From: Hemerocallis citrina | Taxonomy: Eukaryota > Streptophyta > Magnoliopsida > Asparagales > Asphodelaceae | Length of the DNA stretch: 64,000 nucleotides | Assembly (NCBI GenBank): GCA_017893485.1 | Contig: CM030364.1 | Span: 248,299,122-248,363,121 of the forward strand | Direction: 5' to 3' | Part shown: positions 1 to 10,862 of the stretch, in pieces | How positions within the stretch are numbered: position 1 is the first letter of the stretch | Layout of the letters: each line of letters begins with the position of its first letter | The notes under the pieces: model-generated | Told to the model about the DNA's origin: nothing | Seen by the model: only the letters and a program-made list of their open reading frames with translations | Databases searched by the model: none | Position numbers and translations under genes: made by a program

Positions 1-275
1 ATGTTATTTCTTTTTGTATCTCTTTAGCTAGTTAATTAGTTACTTTTCTTGTTAGTAACAGGTATTCTGATATTTGTTTACTAGCAATATGCTTTATTTC
101 TATTAATCTTTTATCAACATATCTAATCTTGAATTTTGAAAGATTTTTTAATTTAGGTTTCTTTATTTTCTGTGAATTATCCAGCTTTTATAAGGATAAG
201 GTGTAATATAGTTTATAATTTCTAAAGTAGGGTTATATATAAAATTTTATTTTTAGGTTATTATATTGAAAAGGG
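1..275. other. AT-rich flank, nothing recognised
   Basis: AT-rich sequence with no convincing reading frame, terminal repeat or RNA gene that I can see. Confidence 0.5.
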
Positions 276-370
276 TTAGTTAGTTAAATATTTTATAAAA
301 GTGGGTTATTTGGCTAAATTTTTTAGAAAGTGGATCGTTTGGCTAAATGTTTTTCAAAAGTAGGTCAGTT
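276..370. repeat. Three degenerate ~30-bp repeats resembling the nearby MULE TIR
   Basis: Three imperfect direct copies of a motif of the form TTTGGCTAAAT-N-AAAGTGG lie head to tail. The same kind of motif, with GGTAAATA and AAAGTGG, forms the terminal repeat of the element at 477-1390. This may be a remnant of a related element or an ancestral end. No function is inferred. Confidence 0.5.
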
Positions 371-476
371 ACCAACTTTAGTCAATTCTAAACAGGGTTG
401 TAAACATGTCAGAGTTAAGAATTTTATAAAGTTACGTGAGATAACTTGTGAACCCATGAAACCCTAGCTTATTTTG

Positions 477-1390
477 GATTTTTTCACAATGACACACTTT
501 TTGAGAGTATTTACCAAACTTACCCACTTTCCGAACTATTTATCAAATTGACATACTCGCAACAGCGAGTTATTTAAAAATAAGCTCGCTGTTTCAAACA
601 ACGAGTGTAGTTATATGGTTTTCTCCAACACTTGGAAAAATCTCGAGAAGATGCAAAAGTCTAAAGACGAATTCGTTGTTTCCAATATTGAGCTTTGTTG
701 AATCAGACTCGCTGATGGAAACAGCAGTGAGTTTGGTTTGTAGTTTTTTTCTTCTAAAATCAACTCTATGAAAAAAATGAGTACAACTACACTCGCTATC
801 TGAAATGTATACAGCGAGTTCGTTTGCTCATTTTTCCAGAGAAATTTTGAACATGCAATTTCTACCTGAAATGTATACAACTACACTTACTATCTGAGAT
901 AGCGAGTCATTTGAACTAGACTCACTATCTCAGATAGCAAGTGTAGTTGTACTCTTTTTTTTTCCAGAGAAATTTTAAACAGAAAATGTATACAACTACA
1001 CTCCCTATCTGAGATAGCGTGTCTAAATCAATTGAACTCGCTACAGATAACGAGTGTAGTTGTACTCATTTTTTTAGAGAAAATTTTGAACATGCAATTT
1101 TTACTTGAAATGTATATAACTACACTCGCCATCTCAAATAACGAGTCTACTCCAACTGACCTTTGAGATAGCGAGTGTAACTGTACTCATTTTTTAGAGA
1201 AAATTTGAACATGCAATTTCTATCCGAATTGTATAGACTTATGCTTGCTGTCCGAGATAGCGAAGCCAGTTGAACTAGATTCGCTATCTCAGATGAACTA
1301 TATAACGAGTAGATCAATTTCGTAAATAGTTTCGGAAGTGGGGTCAGTTTGGTAAATACTTTCAAAAAGTGGATCATTTAGGGGAAAATG
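477..1390. mobile_element. Non-autonomous Mutator-like element with TIRs and 9-10 bp TSD
   Basis: The left end (about 477-545) and right end (about 1318-1390) are imperfect inverted repeats of about 70 bp. The left reads CACACTTTTTGAGAGTATTT and the right, on the minus strand, reads CCACTTTTTGAAAGTATTT. The direct repeat GCTTATTTTG flanks the element at 467-476 and 1390-1399. A 9-10 bp target duplication with long TIRs is typical of Mutator-like elements. There is no transposase; the ~910-bp interior is repetitive. The exact edge is uncertain by one base because the TSD overlaps the terminus. Confidence 0.8.
838..1310. repeat. Internal tandem array of the MULE, ~110-128 bp unit
   Basis: Units marked by AGAGAAA(A)TTT(T)GAACATGC begin near 838, 966, 1076 and 1196. 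Each unit carries the palindrome-like block CTATCTGAGATAGCGAG and the phrase GTGTAGTTGTACTC. Open frames here on the minus strand arise from the repeat and have no recognisable domain. Confidence 0.75.
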
Positions 1391-1432
1391 CTTATTTTGT
1401 TCCCACCCTAGGAGTTTGTGCTGCAAAACTCA

Positions 1433-1735
1433 TCAAATATCCCTAACCTGGTGAGTTAATAATGTCGGAGAAATGTTACAACAGAAGTTGATGAAATCGT
1501 CAGGGCGGCAAAGGAACTTGAAGTACCATAGAAAGTCTCTCCGAGTATATAGAGGCAAGCCCATATGACCTGGTGATAGCTTCATGCTCGTAAGGTTGCC
1601 TTGTTTTTTTTTTCTCGTTCGGCATCTCAGTTGCAAATATGCTGAGAAAATAGCATCATGCAGGTGCCACACTGCCTTTGCAAGCAGTGGAATTGCAGCC
1701 AGAAAGCACCACATTACTATTTCTCTAGCTTCCAT
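1433..1735 (-). pseudogene. Cytochrome P450 N-terminal fragment (broken)
   Basis: A 100-codon frame starts at an ATG at 1735 on the minus strand. It begins with a hydrophobic anchor (residues ~5-35), followed by a basic stretch, then GHMGLPL, which matches the proline-rich hinge of plant microsomal P450s. A conserved Leu-Gly-Glu-Thr motif is present just after it but in another frame. The main frame resumes as LWYFKF..RPDDFIN, so a small frameshift lies near 1520-1535. Proteins with this layout in the CYP85 clan are ~470-490 residues, so only about the first fifth is here. A possible splice donor (CAG|GTTAGG) lies near 1445. The rest of the gene is absent; sequence to the left is the MULE. 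The P450 family is inferred from memory of motifs and the subfamily is not assigned. Confidence 0.5.
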
Positions 1736-2463
1736 AATTTGTATGCACTACACCATGCATTTCAGCTATATAAATAAGTTAGCTCATGGATTCCTCTACT
1801 AAGATTCTGACTAGTTCAAATCCTAAAGGACAATATCGATGATGGCCGATACTCTAGAAGACTACTGTAATCAATAAGGTAGGTAGACCACTAAAATCTG
1901 AGTGTAGCATCTTCCGTTAGAGCATTCACCCTCGTTTTTTTTGTCAAATTTGACAATTTGGCAAAATAAGAAATAACAGAATGTCAGTTTCATTGCAGTA
2001 CATCATGTACCATTCAATCTAAATTTTATTTTATATTTAAGGTGATTAAATTAGATATTAGAAGTGACGACAACACTGGTTTAATGAGAGGGTGGAGATG
2101 GAAGTGATGACAATATTGGTTTGATGAGAGGGTCGAGAGGGAGTGAGCTGGATGAGAGGCTGGATATGGAGTGATGACGGTGGAGAAGGAGTGAGCTAGA
2201 TAGGATAGGAAAAGGAAGATAACATGGATCAAGTTCTTAATGACAATACTGGTTCGACGTGGTCGCCAACAACGACGCTTCATAGTGGATCATACTGACA
2301 CTTGCAATTGAATTTTCTCTGTTAGTATTAACTTAAATTATTAAATTGGTACTTCACGTTATCGAGTCAAATAAGATAAGCAGTCAACATCCAGCATATC
2401 TCAACAAACCCTTTAAAGAGTAAGCCGACACACTTCTAAAATAAAATCACAGAGTAGAGATAG
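1736..2463. other. No gene seen; short direct repeats
   Basis: No coding signal. Three copies of GTGATGACAATATTGGTTTG-like sequence occur near 2063, 2102 and 2238 within a purine-rich tract. The LINE 5' end must lie in or just after this stretch but I cannot place it, because the target duplication cannot be identified without a 3' end. Confidence 0.5.
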
Positions 2464-4260
2464 AATGAATGGTTCTGTTTCAGATGCAAACGTTCGGGAC
2501 ACATCTCCACGGCATGTCCCAACTCCATAAGCTTTAGCCCACGTCCTCGCAGAGAGCCATCGATTCCGGTGAGGGTAGACAGATCTGATAGCAGTAAAAC
2601 AGAGGAGAGCGAAGTTGGGAGGAGGAATGTAGCTCTGGCTAAAATTTCTCCGACCCCAATCATGGCCGAATTCGAAAGTCGCTATAAGAATTCGGTGGTG
2701 GTTAGGGCTCATATGGGGAATCCGAAGACCATCGACATTGAAGAGCTGCTTCAAGCAACAACTGAACCAAAGCCGGATTGGAAGTGGGAGGCAAGGTCGA
2801 GGGCGGAGAACAATTTCCTTGTTCATTGTCACAACAAAGAACGAGTTGCTGAACTAGTTCTAATGAAATGGATTGAGGGCAGAGATAGAGAAGGCATGGA
2901 ATTCTACGTGACATTCAAGCAATGGGCACGAGTTACAGGGGCATTGAAGGCCGAATCCCTGTTCTCCGTTTGGCTGCGATTATACAATCTTCCCTATCAA
3001 TGTTGGGTGCGCTCGGGGTTCCAAGATGTAGTTAGGAGCTTCAGAAGGGTAATCGATATCGACAGAGGAACACTCACTCACTCGAACATTGAGTTCGCTC
3101 GAATCCGCATTGGAGTTGTTATCAAGCAAGACATCCCCTCAATGATCAGTGTCGACTTCGAAGAGGAAAGATTTGAAGTCAAGGTCATCACCGAAGTGAA
3201 AAAGTCAGTCTCATTCTGTGGAGAATCGAGGAGAGAGGAAGGAGAGGGCGAACCAGAGGTTGAAGACGACCACGCGTCGTTGGATTACGAGAGATTAAAT
3301 CCTAGCCATCCAAAGGCGATGACGATTGGGAGCGAGCGCCAGCCGGTCGATCAAATCAGATTGAATCAGGGACGTCCGTTGTATGCAAACCATATTCGAG
3401 ACTCCTCAGCGGATCCAAAGAATTTGGTGCAGATGACAGCAGCGAAAGAAAGAGGTGAAGAGGCATTTGGATGCGACGTATCCTTAATTCCGAGGATTTT
3501 GAAAAGGGAAGCGACGTTACAACTGCGCGTTGGGCAGAGTGATGATGACGACATCAATCAGCTGGTCAAATTCTCAACGGAAAAGGTTGAGTGCTCTATA
3601 CGACTTGCTCTACGGGCTTTGATGGCTTCGAAGGCTTCTGATGGGCCCAGTGGACTGAAGCCCAGTAGGCTGAAGCTTTTAGCAGGAGACCCAAAAGCAA
3701 AGGAGGATGGGCTTGATAATAGGGAGGGTAAGGGTACTAATTTAATTCTGATCGACTCTGAGTTGGGTCCCGAACTTGATTCGGGGTATGGGGAAGGGGA
3801 AAATTCGTTCGTTGCCATTGTCGATCCGAAAATGAGCTCATCCATGGTACCCTTCCATTCAGAGGACGAAATGACAGGGGATTTAGAAGGGATTAGAGAA
3901 GACAATTTCATATCAGTAACTGAGGTTGAAGCAGGAGACAAAGAGAGTGCACTTCCGGAATTGGGACGTACGGGAAAGAAAGATATAGAGCTTCCAAGAA
4001 AAAGCAAGAGACAATTAGACATGTAGGGGAAGGAGGGGCCAAGCGAGGAAGATCTTATTAGGTCCACGGCAAAAGGGAAAGAGCCAGCATCTGATTATGG
4101 AGGTAATCCTGTTAAGATTTTTTCAGCTTTAAATTTGCTTAGTGACGATTCGCTTATATACTTTGATAGTTTATATGGTTTGGACATGGGCAACACCAGG
4201 GTAGAGCACGATCAAAATGCCAATAGAATTAGACAGGACATCAAGTGGGTCAAGACCTAA
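2464..4260 (+). pseudogene. LINE ORF1: zinc knuckle and DUF4283-like nucleic-acid-binding protein
   Basis: The frame is open from 2464, just after a stop at 2461, with no ATG before 2662. A CX2CX4HX4C zinc knuckle lies at 2476-2517. It is followed by a DUF4283-like region (about 2650-3210) with the typical V-x-L-P-x-x-C-W pattern (VWLRLYNLPYQCW) and a later ID..T...ARIR block. The C-terminal half is acidic and serine-rich. A TAG at 4024 interrupts the frame, which then continues open to TAA at 4258-4260, so this is one nonsense change in an ORF1 of about 590 codons. In L1-like elements ORF1 binds the RNA in the ribonucleoprotein. The zinc knuckle lies before, not after, the DUF4283-like domain. 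Confidence 0.7.
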
Positions 4261-6050
4261 GGGCTAGATCCTTTCCAGAGAGAGATGTAGATCAAGGTGA
4301 TTATAGTTATTAATGTCGTACATCTTCTGGAATGTTAGGGGTATGCGTCAAAAGGGTAAAAAAAGACTGATTAGTGAGTCTATCAGCAGATCAAAACCAT
4401 GTATATGCGGCCTACAAGAAACTAGGATTAAGAACCCAACGGCGGACGGATTTAAGAAGCCCGTATGGGCTAAAGATTTCGAGTGGAGATTTAAGGCGGT
4501 AGTGGGTTACTCGGGGGGTATAACATTAGGGGTGGACATGACGTTGTTCGATATTTTAGATCACAGGATAGGAGAATTCTCGGTTTTTGTTAGAATCAGA
4601 AGGAGAGGCGATGATTGGGAGCAAGTCGTTACCACGGTATACGGTCTGTACGATTCAAGAAAGAGAAGGCAATTCTGGGATGAGCTAAGAGAGATCAAGA
4701 ATTACTGGACTGGACTGTGGGTTATAGGGGGGACTTCAACATTACCAGGTTCCGGCACGAACACAAAGGGAGAGGGCCAACTCACATTGATCAAGATAAT
4801 TTTAATCTTATCATGGAGGTGCTAGAGTTAATGGAGACGGAGCAGACAGATAGGAGGTTCACTTGGTCTAATATGCAGTCTTCCCTGATATTAGCAATGT
4901 TGGATAGGGTGCTCGTTTCCACAGATTGGGAGGATGTTTATCCATTGGCCAAAGTTAAGACGATTATGAGATACACCTCGGATCATTTGCCGCTACTATT
5001 GGAGTGCGGAGGTGACTATGTTAAGCGGAGGTATCCCTTCAGATTTGAGAAAGCTTGACCGCGGCAAAAGGGAAAGAGCCAGCATCTGATTATGGAGGTA
5101 ACCCTGTTAAGATTTTTTCAGCTTTAAATTTGCTTAGCAACGATTCGCTTATATACTTTGCTAGTTTATATCGTTTGGACATGGCAACACCATGGTAGAG
5201 CACGATCAAAATGCTAATAGAATTAGACAGGACATCAAGTGGGTCAAGACCTAAGGGCTAGATCCTTTTCAGAGAGAGATGTAGATCGGGGTGATTATAG
5301 TTATTAATGTCGTACATCTTCTGGAATGTTAGGGGTATGCGTCAAAAGGGTAAAAAGCGACTGATTAGTGAGTCTATCAGCAGATCAAAACCATGTATAT
5401 GCGGCCTACAAGAAACTAGGATTAAGAACCCAACGACGGACGAATTTAAGAAGCCGTATGGGCTAAAGATTTCGAGTGGAGATTCAAGGCGGTAGTGGGT
5501 TACTCGGGGGGTATAGCATTAGGGGTGGACATGACGTTGTTCGATGTTTTAGATCACAGGATAGGAGAATTCTCGGTTTCTGTTAGAATTAGAAGGAGAA
5601 ACGATGATTGGAACCAAGTCGTTACTACGGTATACCATCTGTACAATTCAAGAAAGAGAAGGCAATTCTGGGATGAGCTAAGAGAGATCAAGAATTACTG
5701 GACTGGACTGTGGGTCATAGGGGGAACTTCAACATTACCAGGTTCCGGCACGAACACAAAGGGAGAGGGCCAACTCACATTGATCAAGATAATTTTAATC
5801 TTATCATAGAGGAGCTAGAGTTAATGGAGATGGAGCAGACAGATAGGAGGTTCACTTGGTCTAATATGCAGTCTTCCCTGATATTAGCAATGTTGGATAG
5901 GGTGCTCGTTTCCACAGATTGGGAGGATGTTTATCCATTGGCCAAAGTTAAGACAATTACGAGATACACCTCAGATCATTTGTCGCTACTATTGGAGTGC
6001 GAAGGTGACTATGTTAAGCGGAGGTATCCCTTCAGATTTGAGAAAGCTTG
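4067..6050 (+). repeat. ~995-bp tandem duplication inside the LINE
   Basis: The segment 4067-5057 is repeated as 5062-6050 (offset 993-995 bp), with scattered substitutions and small indels. Each copy holds the end of ORF1, the ORF1/ORF2 spacer and the endonuclease part of ORF2. Only the second copy runs on into reverse transcriptase; the first ends abruptly at GAAAGCTTG (5057). Confidence 0.9.
4313..5058 (+). pseudogene. LINE ORF2 endonuclease domain, first (orphan) copy
   Basis: It starts with MSYIFWNVRGM, the usual N-terminus of plant LINE ORF2 (exonuclease-endonuclease-phosphatase fold), 52 nt after the ORF1 stop. QETR near residue 35 is the metal-binding glutamate motif. GDFN (about 4729) and SDHLP (about 4980) are the later catalytic motifs. 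A frameshift near 4725-4735 separates the two halves. The copy stops at the duplication join at 5058, so it has no reverse transcriptase. Confidence 0.8.
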
Positions 6051-8440
6051 GACGATGTCTACAAATATTAAGCAGGTCATAGAGGAATCTTGGGTAGTAG
6101 CCACCACTGAGGTATCTGCGGTGGGTATATGGATCGAAAAGATGAGAAGATTACGAAAGCACATCAAAGGCTGGGCTAGGAGGGAATTCGGGGCGGCTAA
6201 GCTGAGATTGCAGGAATTGGGCAATAGGGTTGCAGAACTGGAAGTTATTCAGGAAGGGAGGGAACTACTGGAAATGGAGTGCAACGAGCTTTGCCAAGGT
6301 AGAATCGAGATACAGATTGGCGATAGGGAAGAGCAATATTGGAAGCAATGGTCAAGGGTACAATGGCTTAAAGAAGGGGACGCAAATACAAAATACTTTC
6401 ATAAGGTAGCTAATGGAAGGAGAAGACAAAATCACATTAGCAGGCTGCTGATTGATGGCTCATGGACTGAGAATGAAGGAATAATTAGACAAGAAGTTGA
6501 CAAAAGCTTTAAGGAGCTGATCGGGAGAAGAAAGGAATTCAGATGTAAGATGAAACCTGACATGTGGAATGTCTCCAGAATTGAGGGGAGTGAAGACATA
6601 GAGGGTATGTTCATGGAGGAGGAGGTTATACTAGCTGTGAAAGCATTGGGACAGGATAAAGCCCCAGAACCTTATGGATTCCCAATCTTCTTTTACAAGC
6701 TTTATTGAGATATTATTAAGTCGGATCTTATGAACATCTTCTACGAGTTGCATCAAGGAGTGGTAGAGCTAGATAGATTGAACTATGCGAATGTAGTCCT
6801 TATTCCAAAAAAAAAAGAGGTGGTAGGGGTAGAGGATCTAAGGCCGATAAGCTTGCTGAACGGATCTTTCAAGATCATCACAAAAGTTCTAGCGCAAAGG
6901 CTATCACCACTAATGGATGGGACCGTGGGCGAAAGCTAGAGCGATTTTATCAAGGGAAGAGACATCATGGATAGTGTGGCCTCGGTCCATAAAATTATGT
7001 ACAGAGGTAACAAGGACAACTCAGACGAATTCCTATTGAAAATAGACTTCCAGAAAGCATATGACTCACTTGAATGGGAATGCGTCGATGAAGCGCTTCA
7101 GCTAAAAGGGTTTGGTAATATATGGCGTTGGTGGATTATGAAATGTGTACGAGGGGGGAAGTCCTTTATCCAAGTCAACGGGCAGTTTGGAAAAGAAATC
7201 CAATGCAGGAAGGGGCTCAGGCAGGGAGATCTGCTGTCCTCGCTTTTATTCACCATCGTCGCAGACGGATTGGCCGAAATGATCGGTAGGGGTAGGTAGA
7301 AAGGGACAATACATGGTATCAAAGCAAAGGGGATATCCCAAATAATTTCGATACTAAAATATGCAGACGATACACTATTATTCGGAGTAGCAACAGAGGA
7401 AGAAATGAAGGCTATTAGTATGGTCCTGCAGTGCTTTCGGCTCTGGTCGGGGATGACTGTGAACAGTGCAAAGACTTGTGTTCTTTCGATTAGCACTCAA
7501 ATCTCTATCCCCATCGACGAAATCAAGAGTTTCTTTGGATGCGAAGCGGGCAACTTTCCATTGGTGTATTTAGGGGTTCCGATAAGACCTGGAGCACTAC
7601 AAAGAGAAGACTGGCAGCCATTGATAGATAAAATTGATAATAAACTATCAGGTTGGAAAGGAAGATTACTTACACTAGGTGGAAGAATCACACTATTAAA
7701 TTCAGTTCTAAGCAGTCTCCCAACTTACCTTATGTCAGTATACGAGCTTCCGCAGTGGGTAATTCAGAAGATTTCTTTGGAAAGGTACCGAGGAATCCAA
7801 TGGAGGATTACCTTTAGTCAATTAAGGTAGAGTGTGCAAAAGAAAGGAGTATGGAGGTCTAGGTATTCAGAACATAAGAGATATAAACAGAGCCTTGCTG
7901 AGCAAATGGTGGTGGAAGATAAAGACGACAGAAGAACTGATGGTGTAAATCGTTTAATAAATATAGATGGAGGAAATCAAGTCGATTCGGTGGGAAAACC
8001 ATTTTCGGCAAGTCCTCGCGAATTTGGAAAGGAGTAGCAAAGGTGGGAGTCTTGTATCACTATAACACTAGATGCAGAGTTGGAAGCGGAAAGGACACTA
8101 GATTCTGGCGAGATAAATGGTGTCGGGACAGGACATTGATGAATTTATTCCCAGCAGCTGCAGAGGCTACAGTTAATAATGATACGATGGTATCAGATGT
8201 ATGGCAGAAGCAGAGACTAAAGCTGGTTGTCAAAGGAAATTTAACCAGTGAGGCAGTCTCAGAGTTGACGGAACTTAATTGGTTTATTAGAGCAGAAGGA
8301 CGATTCAACAACGAAGAGGACGACAGTAGAGATTCGATGTTACAACCCTCAGGGGAATTCTCAGTAGCATCAATGTACAAGCGAATCAACGACGAAGGAG
8401 TGCAAGTAAGAACGCGGAAATCATTTGGAAGCTATGGGAT
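5307..8440 (+). pseudogene. LINE ORF2: endonuclease, reverse transcriptase, zf-RVT-like tail (broken)
   Basis: This is the second endonuclease copy (5307-6050), which joins the connector and reverse transcriptase. RT motifs are visible: RPISLLNG near 6841, FQKAYDSLEW near 7048, GLRQGDLLSSLLF near 7213 and the catalytic YADD near 7372. The tail at 8043-8440 has the GSGKDTRFWRDKW motif seen before the zf-RVT domain. Frame breaks include a one-base loss near 5455-5460, the ~5720 frameshift shared with the first copy, stops near 6706 and 6937, TAG at 7297 and others near 7830-8040. The protein would nick target DNA and copy LINE RNA; here it is dead. The C-terminal end and 3' UTR are missing. Confidence 0.85.
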
Positions 8441-8899
8441 TCTTTTAAAATGTGGGTTTAATGCGGTTTGATTAAAAGTTTCTAAATCCCTACTCTTTAA
8501 TAGGAACTCTTCCATAATTACTAGTCGGGCCATTTCCCGACAAAGAAGTTTGGGATCATAAGGGTGGCTATCAACTAGACCGGTCCTAGGGTGGATTTTT
8601 TGTTGGCTGGGCATGTCTACAAGTTTCTTGTGTACATTTTGGATGTGTCGTTCTATTGTACCTGTCCCCTCACCCTTCTTCCATTTTTGTGCTTTCGAAC
8701 AAGTGTTACAAATTTTTATACCTACACCGGGATTTTCTTCGTCGAAAATATAATCATAAAATTTGTGCCAATCACTACTTTCCCATCTAGTTTTCCTACT
8801 ACTACCTGCTTGTGTTGTTTCGGTTGCTTGTGTTTGTGGTTCTTGTTCTATGTCTATGTCTCCCACAAATACATCGTGTGTACCAATGTGTCCGGTCAT
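8432..8899 (-). pseudogene. hAT transposase N-terminal fragment with BED zinc finger
   Basis: The 155-codon frame starts at ATG 8899. A BED finger covers roughly residues 35-95: an aromatic WHKFYDYIF segment, a C-x2-C pair (CNTC) and an H-x4-H pair (HIQNVH). The end, CREMARLVIMEEF...LNPHFKRIP, resembles the start of the RICESLEEPER-type hAT transposase core. A full hAT transposase is about 650-700 residues; the catalytic and dimerisation parts are missing here. The last ~15 codons run into the junction with the LINE. BED fingers bind the element ends, and the palindromic repeats upstream (9541-9835) are the likely site. Not functional as it stands. Confidence 0.75.
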
Positions 8900-9835
8900 A
8901 GGGTACTCTTCGACGGGCTCATTTTATGAGACAATAGGAGGCCTACGAGAAGTGCCGGTGGAATCTTATCCACTTTGGCTACGGGCGCAACCTCGTGATC
9001 TAGACATGTTGATATAGTAGTGTATATGAAAAAATTAAATACAATCTAGGCGAGATAAGTTTTTAAAAAAAATCTAGAAAACAATAGGAAGGTTGTGAGA
9101 GAGAAGATCAAAAAACCAATAAACAAATATGATACAATAAATTTACACTATAAAAAAAATATCAAGACAATAAGAGGGTTGTGAAATTTTGATACCATAC
9201 TACGCGGATACTCGTATATAGAATGAGAGCGAAAATAAAAGTAGAAGTAGAAGTAGAATTCCGGACTCGTATATAGAAAGAAAAAGAGCTTCTTTGTTGG
9301 AGCCTTGGAGGAGTTGATGACTTGAAGTATACGTAGTTGAATGTTGAATTCGATACGGTCGGAATCTGTCGCTTCTATATTGCTAGCTTATTTGTTGACA
9401 AAATTTCAAAGAATTGAGATTGAACTGAGTAGTAGTGGTAGAGAGAGTAAGAGAATAAGGTGCGAAATTTTTAGAATGGTTTAAGGGGTATTTATAAGAA
9501 GAAGAAAAAAAAAAACTAAAATAGTCGTTGGCTGTTTTTTATGCCATTGGACCAGCGGGTCGAACGGTCGACCCGTGCAGGTCGAACGTTCGACCTGGTA
9601 CGGGTCAAACAATTCGAAACCTGTGGGTCGACCCGCGGGTCGGTGGGCGGGTTGGGCACTGTTCACCGGGTTGACGAGCCGGATTCGACAGATTGGAAAC
9701 CCAAATTAGATGACCCGGGTCAACCTGTTTAGACTCGCAGGTTCGACCCGGACCCGAACCATATCTTAACGGGCCAAGTTTTGGCGAGCGGGTTCGGGCG
9801 GGTCGCGGGTCAGCCCGGCCCGGTTGCCAACCCTA
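8440..9835 (-). mobile_element. Truncated hAT DNA transposon, 5' half
   Basis: The minus strand begins at about 9835 with TAGGGTTGGCAACCGGGCCG, the kind of terminal repeat seen in plant hAT elements. A GC-rich subterminal region follows (9541-9835), then a non-coding leader and the start of a BED-finger transposase (8899 downward). Homology stops near 8440 against the LINE 3' side. The other terminus was not found in the window. Confidence 0.7.
9541..9835. repeat. hAT subterminal GC-rich palindromic repeats and TIR
   Basis: A GC-rich patch in an AT-rich setting is built from CGGGTCGAAC, GGTCGACCCG and GTCGACCCGCGGGTCGG elements in both orientations. It ends at the TIR (CCGGTTGCCAACCCTA). Subterminal repeats of this kind are transposase-binding sites in hAT elements. 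Confidence 0.65.
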
Positions 9836-9836
9836 G

Positions 9837-10862
9837 AACGTGCAATGTCACATGTTGCCTCTTTGTTAAATAGATAATAAAAATACGATATCAATACAAA
9901 GGAAGATGAACTCAAACTAAGTTAGTGCTAACCATTTTGTAGTATAGTCATTCAACATAATCAACCACAAGATTTCCATTGCGCTGGTGGTATAAATGTG
10001 AGCAGCAGAACAACAAATATTTGGTGCATATAAAGAAAAATTGCTGAAAATAGTGCACGAATTAATTAAATATTTTAAATATTAAAAAAAACTACATATT
10101 TTGTTCCAAAATCTTTAACATTTTTGTTGAGGACAAGGACGGAAAATTATGTAATGCATATTGCTCCAGTTACCCACAAATATTTTAATGCCCAACAGTT
10201 TAACGAATTAAAGAACAAAAAAAAACCTAAACTAAATGGTGATCCAAGTTTACAAAGACGGCATTTTTTTGTTTTAAATTTTTTTTTCTCTCTCTCTATT
10301 ATAAAAGCACGAATCAGTTTTTTGGAATATGCCCAGAATAGATCTAGACCATACATCTGCTCTCACATTGTATCATATATCTAATATGGCCCATACAGCA
10401 AAAAGTCTTTGCACCTGAGGTGGCTCCAGCGAATGATCTTTGACCCTCAATTTAGCAACCCATAATAAAGATTATAGTTTTGGTGGTGAAAGATTGATTA
10501 TCTTTGGCTGGATGAGGGGATAGGGTACTTATAGGATAGGAATCAGTTATGGAAGATAGACCTGAGAATGCAATTTTTAAGATTCGGTTGGAGATTCTCA
10601 TAGTGAAGGGATATAATTAGTTATTTAATCCAGAATTTGGGCGGTAAGTAAGACATAATTGTGGACCTGAAGATGGCCCACGTTCTTCTAGTTGACTCGC
10701 TGTTGATGTGAAATTATTGCACTACCCTTGGAAGCTTTAAGATATGTGCTGGGATAGTGTAGCTTCAGTTTTTACTTATATCAGTGTAATTTATAGACAA
10801 CCCAACATAATTAATCTAAGCTGAGCCACACATTTTTATGTGAGAGTTGTATTAACTATAAA
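9837..10862. other. No gene or element recognised
   Basis: AT-rich sequence between the hAT end and a Helitron. Two overlapping short frames at 10124-10384 on opposite strands lack domains and look like chance. Confidence 0.5.

Larger units (their letters stand above)
2464..8440 (+). mobile_element. Degenerate L1-like LINE, 3' truncated, with internal duplication
   Basis: The order is ORF1 (zinc knuckle plus DUF4283-like domain), then an ORF2 with an AP-endonuclease, reverse transcriptase and a C-terminal zf-RVT-like region. This is the layout of plant L1-type non-LTR retrotransposons. ORF2 is broken by frameshifts and stops. About 995 bp around the ORF1/ORF2 junction is duplicated in tandem. 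The element lacks a 3' UTR and poly(A): it ends abruptly near 8440 against a hAT fragment. The left limit is where the open frame begins and is not a proven terminus. Confidence 0.85.

Noticed and set aside
611..1377. Minus-strand frames of 89 and 76 codons in the MULE
   Set aside because: They read through the tandem repeats, share repeated peptides and have no domain; explained by the repeat array.
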